From assembly GCA_019915015.1 (NCBI GenBank), contig JAHBBC010000002.1, positions 1,426,001-1,490,000 on the forward strand: DNA of 64,000 bases. The letters run 5' to 3'. Below, in pieces: positions 22,701 through 31,700 of this stretch. Each line of letters opens with the position of its first letter. The stretch's first letter is position 1. A program made the position numbers and the translations under genes. Below the pieces are notes generated by a model. It was not told the DNA's origin. It saw only the letters and a list, made by a program, of their open reading frames with translations, and did no database searches. This DNA comes from Auriscalpium vulgare. Taxonomy: Eukaryota; Basidiomycota; Agaricomycetes; Russulales; Auriscalpiaceae.

Positions 22701-25700
22701 CCCCTGCTTCAACAGCAGAGGGCCTTGGTGCTTCGATGCGGGGGGCGTTCCTCGTGTCCTAGGTGGGGGTTTCGGCGTCTCGCTGTTGTGTTGTCCGCTC
22801 GTTATTGGTCTGTTCATAGTTGTTCGCTATCCGTCGCTACCTCTTTGCTGTGTACATAGAATTTGCTATCCTGCTATGTTGTGAATAGAGTCAATTGCTT
22901 GTGTCACAGTGTGAGCGTGTCCTATCGCGTTTCCGGCGCGACCTCAGCCTTGTTCCAGACCCTTGAAGCCTTAGTCGGTGCCTGCCCAGTCCGAGCTTCG
23001 CTAGCGCTCGCGACCTCGACTTATCGTCCTGACTCGTCTCCATCCGTACTTCCAGCTGTTCAGTCCTAAATACCACCGTCTAATCCTCCCCCCAACTGAA
23101 ATATCGACTGTCCTCAGTCGCCGTAGTGCTGGGCGGTACTTTTTAGACGGTGATCTTGTCGTCCTTGTCATCGTCTTCCCGGGTGGGGTCGTCTGCTTCC
23201 TCTTCATGAATGGCATCGTGATCCTGCCTATCTCCATGAAGTAGCTCGTCCACCCTGGACTGTGGGACGTCCAGAAATTCGGGCAACTCTGGCAGCGCAA
23301 TGTTCGTTCGTGCGAAGTAAGGCAGGACGCGAAACTCCGCGACCGGTCGGTCGAAGAGCGCACCGTGAAGGTCCACGAGCACGTAAGGTCCCCCTTTCCG
23401 TCGGCCAATTACCACGAACGGTCCATCGTAGCGCGGAAGCATTTTGCGATCTAATGACTTCTCGTACCGCGTGAACCGTAGGAGGACCAAGTCACCTCTC
23501 TTGAAATTGTAGTCGCGAATCGTCGCTTCGTGGTCACGTTCAAATTTTACCGCCGCGATACGTCGCGCTTCAAAGACTTTGTCGTGGATGGTCCTTAACT
23601 GCGCTTTTCTCTTTTGTAGGGCAATTGCCCTGCGCGCTATGAGGTCTGTGGAAGACAGTAGAGACTCGGGCGGAGGCATCAAGTATGAAGCCTCGATGAT
23701 ATCCAGCGGCATTAGCGGCTGCGTTCCTGTTACCGCGAAGTATGGCGAGCAGCCCATCCTCCGCCTGATCGTTATCCTGTCCGACCAGAATACCGAGTAC
23801 GCGACCGAGGACCATTTTGCAGCATTTCCATCGGCTGCCTTGTAGAGCGCTTGACGTACGTCGAAGTGAGACCGCTCGACTATTCCGTTGGCTCGCGAAT
23901 TATATCCCGATATTCGAATGTGCCAGACTCCATACTTATGCGACAGGGATTCCAAGGCCGACACGAACGGTGCGCCGTTGTCCGTGACCACTTCTCGCAG
24001 GGCGCCCCACCGGCACAAGACGTCTTCGAAAATCCATTTCGCAATGGCATCCGCCGTCTCCGCCCTTAGCATTCTCCACTCTGGATAGTGGGTTACGGAG
24101 CAGCGTCCTTGCACGATGTATTTGAATCCGCCGCTTGCTGGCATATGCATGGTGTCTGCATACATCTTTGCAAAAAGGTTCGCCGGCGTTGCCACCGTTG
24201 GCGGTATCAGGCTGTGGCGAACTAGTCGGGTTTCGCAAATATGGCACGTTCTCACCCACCAGGCCACGTCTGCGTCCACGTATGGCCACCAGAAACGCTC
24301 CAACAGCATCATCCGCGTCGCGTAGACGCCTTTGTGTCCGACATCGTCATGAGCTGCTTTGAGGACCGCGATACGTCGGTCTCCTCCCAGCACGAGTTGG
24401 TGCCTGCCTTGGTGGTGCCTTTTGAAAAGGCGGTCCCCATCCCTGAAGAACTGGAGCGCGTATCGAGCGAAACGAGCGAACTGTTCGTCGGTCAAGTCCG
24501 CCGGCCGCGCCAGGGTCCCTAACCAGTCCCTGACTAGTTCCAGCCGCTTATCAGCTTCATGAGCCTTGTCTGATCTGGGAACATCGCGATACGTCGCGTC
24601 CTGTACTGGTGCGGGTTGCATTTGGACCGTAGTTGCCCAGACGTCGGCCGGTTCATCGTGGGAGCGCCGGGCCTCCTCACGACGTATTGCGTCCTGGCTT
24701 GAACCAGCCCCATGTTCGTCTGGTATGCTTCCTGGCCCCGTCCATCCAGCTTGCCGTCGCGAGGCTCTCTCTTGCGCTGTCTTCGGGACTACCATGTTTA
24801 CGATATGTGCGAAACCATACACCGCATCAACCCAGTCGTCGAAGTCGTCTTCCTGTTCCAGAGCGTCTCCTGGTTGCCTACGCCTCCTGGATAGGCCGTC
24901 GGGCCCGTGGAAGAGTCCCGGCACGTGCACTAGCTCAAAATGCAACATCAGGATGCCTATAATCCACCTGTTCATACTGGCCGATGGCTCGAGGTCAGGA
25001 TTTTCCAGCATGCCTTTGATATACCTGGCGTCGACCTCAATGGTCAGGTTCCTCACCCCTATCAGGTTGACTTTAAGGGCCCGCAGGGCTCGAAAAAGAC
25101 CATAGAGCTCCAGCTTGGGCTGCGAGAACCGCGCTTCGCGATCGTTTAGCGCGATGCTACCAAATCGAGAATATCGGCGTCTCTTCCTGTCTTGGGGAAC
25201 GTTGGGGTCCGCCTGACTCAATAGGAAACCCACCGCGATGTACGAGGTGTCTACCGCTAGGATCACGGGGGCCTCCGACGTGTAATCAATCGGTAGGAGC
25301 GCTGGTGATGCGAGGACTGCCTCCTTGAGGTCCTCCATAGCTCGCGACTGTTCGGGTCCCCATTCGAACGGGACGTCCTTCCTCGTCAGGTGTGTCAAGG
25401 CATGGGCTCGGTGCGCAAAGTTTCGGATAAAGATGCGCAGGACTCCAACTGTCCCCAAGAAAGCCCGTACGTCTGAGAGGTCCGTGCACGGCCCCCAATT
25501 GCGAATCTTCGCGACCTTTTCTTCGTCTGCCATCCTTCCTTGCGGTGTGCAGCGATGCCCTACCACGTAGAATTCTGGTACGCACAGCTGTGATTTCCAT
25601 CCTGAGAACGTGCCATGACAGTAGCGCATTCGTTGGACTACCCTGTTAACGTTGTTAAAGTGTTCCCATACGAACCGCCTTATGCCGTTGTTGCCGGGGA

Positions 25701-28700
25701 TCGTTTCGTATCCTCCGCCTTCCGTCCTGTAGTCCGAGTCCGGCCCCTTCAGGGGGACGTCGTCTATAAAAGGCACCGTAATATGCGGGATTTCCGGTTG
25801 GAGAATAAAGGTCACGTCGTCGTGGAAGATCGGGACGGAATTCGTCCACCCCATAGGCAGGGTCACCAGCCGTTTTGCGCCGTACGGCGTCTGGAAAGTC
25901 GTGAGGTCCCTTGAGGCTTCATCTAGTCTCCTTTCGTCATAGCCCACGTAGAGGTCCAGAATTCCCCCGCACGGCCGCCCCGCAAACTGCTCCGCCAAAT
26001 GATCTGGGAAGGGGGGTACTCCTGAGTGCGCGATGGTCACCGCATTCAGGGGTTCCAGGCTATGGACTATACGGAGGCTGGTCCTGTCCTTCTTAACCAC
26101 ACAGAACCACCTAGAGCGGTACGACGAGTTTGAGTCCTCGTAGACGCCCGCGGCGATCTTGGTCTTGATGAGCGCCATGACCTTGTCGTATATCCCCGGC
26201 GGAATCGGAATATTTCGCTGAACCCACCGCCGATGCGGAACTACTGGTATTGTGACGGGGGGGAAGAAGTCTTCTCGGAAGCGCCCCCGCTCCGAGTCGT
26301 CCCAGGCAAATGCCTCGTTTTGTGCGCACATAAACGCATGCATGAGCTTCCTTTCTTCCGGCCATAGGAAATCTCCGTCGTGGACTCGGTCAAATTGTTC
26401 GCGACGTTCCGCGGTGTACCTTCCCGTGGGTACGAAGTCCGGTGGCTTCTCTGGGAGCGGCGGCATATCCGCCAGGGGGTCCCCTCTGATCTCTCTGAGG
26501 ATCCGGAAGTGCTCCGGCAGGTCCGTACGAATGGGCTTTACCTTGAGGTGTGCTGGCTTGTAACGCTTCTTCGTGGCCGCAAAGACTTCGCGCTGCATCG
26601 CGGTCGGCTGTAGCTCACCTCTGTCCGTTTCCTCCTCTCTTTCTCTCCCACTCTCGCCGTCTCCCCAGTCTGCCGCCGTCCAAATAAACGTCCCTGCTCT
26701 TGCTCGTTCCTCCTCTTCCTCTCCTTCTTCCGCTCGCTTCGCGAACACTCCCGCGTATTCCTCCGGTAGGTCGCACACTGACAAATAAGCTGACTGCACA
26801 TCTTCGATTGTAGGCGAGGATTTGAGGTACACCAGGGATTCCATTCTAAGAGTATCAGGCTTATCGGGCTCGAACCCCACGACCAGCCCTACCTCCTCCT
26901 GGTCCTCCAACAAATCCTCTAGTTGCGAAAACCCTCCACCCCCTGCTTCTGGGTTCGCGAGATGCGCTTGCGGCCGCGTGGAATAGTGGGGATTGACGCC
27001 ATGACTCCAGTGTTTGGGTCCGTGATCGTGATTGTCTGCCTCTCGTCTGCAAAGTTTTGCACGGTACTTCCCGTGAGAACGTCAAAGGGCCTCCCCAGGA
27101 GCATGTCGTACGCCGGGTTGCGGATGATATGCACCTGTACGTACAGCGTTATACCCCCAATCTTCATCGGGACGTTTCTAGCCAGGCCTAGCGACCTATC
27201 GCGACTTTTGTTGGCCGATATCATATCCAGGCGAACGTTCGGATCGTAATGCAGCCCGAGGTAATGGCATACGTCCTCGGACATGGAAATAATCTGCGAC
27301 CCGGGATCCACGACTGCCTCGATGTGCGCTTGGTTGTCGACTAGTGGCAAGATCGAACGGAGGGCCAGCGATTCCTTGGCGACTTCCAACGGCTCAGGGT
27401 CTGGTTCCCCGTCTCCTGCTTCTCCTAGATCTCCCATCAGAACCTCCACAATGACTTCTCCTACACGCGTCCCCTCGGGCAACTCCGTTGGCTGGTGTCC
27501 CAGGGCTTGCAGAAAGGTTTCGGGCATATGGTCCGCGAATCCCCTCACCACCTTCTCGTCCTCTCCTGCCCCTTCGTCCTGGTCAAAGTCGAACGGAAAG
27601 AGCTCTGGTTCGCTTTCCACCATCGCCTGGACTACTGGTACTCTTGCCTCGTTTGGGACCCGCTTAGGGGTCACCACGTTGCGAACTTGAGCGCGTACTT
27701 CCGGGGCAATGGACATGAGCTCCCTCTGTGTCAAGGTGACCTCCGCATTCATGGCCCTCTCATAAACCTTATTTGCTATTATGGGGTCGCGGACCGGGGC
27801 GACCTTACTGTATGCTGGGTCCGCCTTGCGCTGCCCCGCGCTTCGTTGGTAACTTGCCGGCCCTATGTACGTCGCGTCGGGCACCTTCGCGAAAGGATGG
27901 ATCGGAGGTGTTAACGGCTCCTCACCCGCTGTGGTGTCTTCGTCGGCCTGCCTTTGTTTGTCTGCGCTATCCCCAGTCTCCCCTGGTCGGTCGACTGCCT
28001 CCGTCTCGAAGGAAACCTGCTTCTTGGCTTGCGTAAACGGCTTCCTCTTCGGAATGACCACCTCTGGAATTCGTCGCGATCTTTCGCGCTCGCCAGGCAG
28101 CAGCCCTATTGCCTGGGGAAACTCGCCCGCGTCCAGTGCGGCCTGCCGGCGTTCCTTCTGAGCTTGCCTTTCGCTCGGGCCGTCAGGAGCACTGCCATCT
28201 CCTGCTGGAGCTCCGTCATTCTGTCTTCGTCGGTCAATTGCGGCGTCAGTTGGATTAGGCCGGCGACCGTCTGCACTTTGGCCGGCACCGGCTCGTAGTC
28301 CATCGTCGTCAGCATCATGGCTTCTGACTGTCCGTGTTGATTCCGGCGTAGTACGCATCCACACGCTGCTTCAGCGGGCCTTCTCCTAGCGGGATAAGTC
28401 CTCCACCCTTCAGAACGACCCGGTTGTTGTGGTCCCTAGATACGCGACCCGTCGCGATGTAGTCCTGGACCACCATACATTCCCTGACGAAGTGCCCCGT
28501 TTGGCCGCAGAAAAGGCATCCTGACGGCCCTCCCTGTCCGCCTTGATTTCCTTGCGTGGCGCGCGGCTGTTGAGTTCCCGAGGTACCCCCATAACCCCTC
28601 TGACCTCCGCCGTTCCCCTGGTTGACGAGCATCCGCGCGAACTGTTCGGCAACCGCGGCTTTGATTGCTTCTTGAAACTGTTCTATTTTGATTACAGGCT

Positions 28701-31700
28701 CCGTCGTTGCAACCGCCACTGCCGGCCCTGCGCTGACCGCTGGTACGATTGAGGGAGTGCCCCTCAGCTCGTACTCTCCTGCCTCTAGCACGTCGGCCAT
28801 GGGGTACGGTGTTCTTTATCGTGGTCCGGCAATTTGATCTGCAGTCTCGTCGCCACCCTGTTCATGAGGCTGTCCTGGAAAGCGCGAAGGAACGCGATAT
28901 CGCGCTCACGGGTCGAGATCCTGCTTTTCTTAACCAGGAAGTCGGTGATCGCGAAGAACTGCCGATAGAATTCGCTGAGCTCGCCGCCGGACGCAATGCC
29001 CAGACGGTACCGACTGCCTACGAGCGCGTCCATGTCCGCGATGGTATACTTGCGGTCCTCATCGGCTCCGGGTACAGTTTAACAATGGCGTCCTGAAAGT
29101 CTTGGTAGGTCTTGGTGGGATCCTTAAACTCTGGCCTCGCTTCCCACTCCTCAGCCGTCGCGACGTCTAGGTAACGCACTGCGTGGCCCTTCTTTGCCGT
29201 ATCATCCGCTAGTTGAGCCCGGGCAAAGAGATGGTTCAGCTCGTCGAAGTAACGCGGTAACTCGCGGGCCTTCTGATTGAAAGACGGTGCGTTGCGGTCC
29301 CGCGGGTAGGCATTGCGACTGGCGCGACGTTGGGCTGAGGCGGTATTGCCTGTTGTCCGCCGCCTCCCCCTCCTCCACCGCCTCCGCCTCCGCCGCCGCC
29401 TCCTCCACCCGTTCCTGTTCTTGTTGCTGTGTGCTCATTCCTGACTGTGTTGGCGACTTTGGGTTGCTGGGGTTCGAACGGCTTGATGGAGCTTCTTGGG
29501 GATTGTTGCTAGCTTCCGCGACGTTTCGCGAAGTCCTATCTTGTAAGGAAACGGCCCGTCCCCATCCCGGACTGACCCGTTCGTTCCTCGAGCATTCCCC
29601 TTCCGGATCATGCCGTGTGTGATGGTCGCTATCGCCACCATCAGAATTCAGAAGCAAACCTTCTAGTCCCTCGATCGTGACGCGATCCCCTCCTGTGATC
29701 AGGGACCTAGGGTCCTCTCCGGCGCGTCGGATCTCCCTACTGAGGGTCGGTCCATGCGGATCCTCTTCTTCTGATGGCAGACTTGATAGCGATGAGACTT
29801 CCCCCTGTTCGTCTTGTGGTTCCTCGATTTCTGCCTCTATGGCCGCCTGTCGCGACGTATTGCGAGCGTCCGCCCTCGTGGTCCTCTGCGGCTGTGTTCG
29901 CGTTGGGAGGTGGGCTATCTTGGGTTTCGGCGCCATGTTGATCAGCGACCGGGTGCCGTCTACGAGGCTGATTTTAAAGCTCGAACACGATCGTCATCAC
30001 CTTTGCCCTCGCGGTGGGCTCCAAAATGATACGCTATCACCCGGGACGGACCCTAGCGGGGCGTGCGGCGAGTGCCTCACAGGACAACAACCACCAACAC
30101 TGCCTCCTAGACGTCGCGATCCAGTCTGGGTGACTAGACTTGCTGAGGGGGAAGGTGTTCGTGTCGCTGTTGCGCTTCGTGCCCTCCCCGTGGTCGTGCG
30201 GGGCCACCTCCTACCGCCTAAACACCAAACTAAACACTCACCTGCCTGGGGATGCCCTCTACGGGATCCTCCTCCGAGTGCTTCGCACCCGTGTGCGAAG
30301 CGTCCGCCTATGGGCCGTCGCACCCCCTCTTGCCTGTCCGCCTGCCTACCTGTTCCCACATCGGTGGGGTCCTTCCTTCCTAAGTCTGGTAGCGCCTCAG
30401 GCTACAGTTTCTGTGAGGTAAAGGGTGTGGGTGGCTTGCGCCGCCCACAGGTTGATTGGGTTGCTACGTCTCGCGCAGCTCCCTAAGTAGTGGCTCTACC
30501 TACGTCGCTAAGCCCTCCCGATCTAGCCCGTTCCGGTGATCCGTTCTGTCGCCAGTCCCGGTTGCTCCTGGGTCGCCGGACCACGTTCCCATCACCCCCG
30601 CTCCCGCGACCCTGCGCCTCGCATGCTGCTTCCCCGTCTCGCGATGTCTCGCTACACGCTTGCCCGCGGCCTGAACCTATCAGCGGTTCGACGCAGCTAG
30701 AAACACAGCGAACCACATCTGGAGGGCTCGAGGTAGGGTCGGGATGGAGGGGACAATACTTGGAACGAGGGGGCAATGTTCTGGAGTGGATATGGCCTAG
30801 ATGTGGCATAGCCCAACAATCTGTGAGTGTTTCGACTCTGGATCACGTTTGGGGCGTGTCTGATGATGATGGGCTTGTAAAGTCTGGACCGAATCACGTG
30901 CGGGCGCTTCGGAAAGATCCGTGGAGGCTGTGCTAGCGGGCCGAGACCGGTGCGAGTTCGGAATCCGAAGTCACGTGACTTTGGAAAGTTCCGAAGTGAC
31001 TGGGTTGAAACCTCGGAAACTGCTGGCCAAATTCCGAAGTCAGGTGACTCTGAAGCGAAACTCTCGACTTGACGAAAGTTCGAAAATTGAAGTGAGATCT
31101 CCGCACACCACAGAACCAGGCGTATCACCGCCGGTCTTTGTTGAACTCAATCACCTACTTATCCCTCCGGCATAGAAATGGAATGGGCTTTTCTTTGAAC
31201 GTGTCGCACTGCGGGATCTAGGTGTTCGTGTTCAGCTCGGTCATGACGGCCTCCCCTGCCCCTCTCCCTTCGAACAGAGCGCGCCTATTGTAGTCATCGA
31301 CATCAGCGGGATCCATGAGGTCGCAATAAACTATTGCGACTGCGGGCACGTTTCGGACCAGCGCCTGGCCCAACTGCTCCGCGCGTCGTGGTGGCCAGCC
31401 ACTGTCACCCGCCCCAGCACAGTTACGACCTTCGCCACATTGAAATTATTTCACGCGCTGGCCTTGCAAGGAAAAATGAATGCATACGACTTCTATAGCG
31501 GCCTTGTCCGCATCACCACCGGGACCGGGACCGAAAAGCCTAAGGTAAGCCTGCGGGCACTCGCGTATAAGTAAATCCTGATGTCAGTGGATTACAGTAT
31601 CGGTACAAGGAGTTCATCCGCAGCATGAGGTGCTTTGGAAACGCTCGAGCTGCCAAGCGTGCCGGCCGCGCACACGATCCAACTGGAGTCCAGGGTACGT

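Larger units (their letters stand above)
15240..30682. mobile_element. composite head-to-head Ty3/gypsy structure
   Basis: From left to right: complete LTR (plus, 15240-16035), gag fragment (plus, 16126-18600), truncated LTR (minus, 18601-18980), three plus-strand genes (19109-22670), pol (minus), broken gag-protease (minus), complete LTR (minus, 30027-30682). Both outer ends begin TGATAGG, so the structure ends in two identical LTR 5' ends. The two gag arms, about 3.3 kb, are similar but carry different indels and substitutions, so they are separate copies and not a fresh palindrome. Flanking bases are GCGC on the left and GCGG on the right, not a perfect target duplication. It is inserted in solo LTR copy A. 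Confidence 0.8.
14376..31127 (+). mobile_element. solo LTR copy A in the transposase intron, itself split by the gypsy composite
   Basis: Left part 14376-15239, right part 30683-31127, about 1.31 kb in total. It starts TGATGGGTACCAGCC and ends GGCGTATCA, with TG...CA termini. It is flanked by a perfect 4-bp duplication, CCGC (14372-14375 and 31128-31131). It aligns along most of its length with copy B (37997-39437, minus strand) and at its start with copy C (61987). It is rich in GAAGTC-type simple sequence and encodes nothing convincing. Confidence 0.8.
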
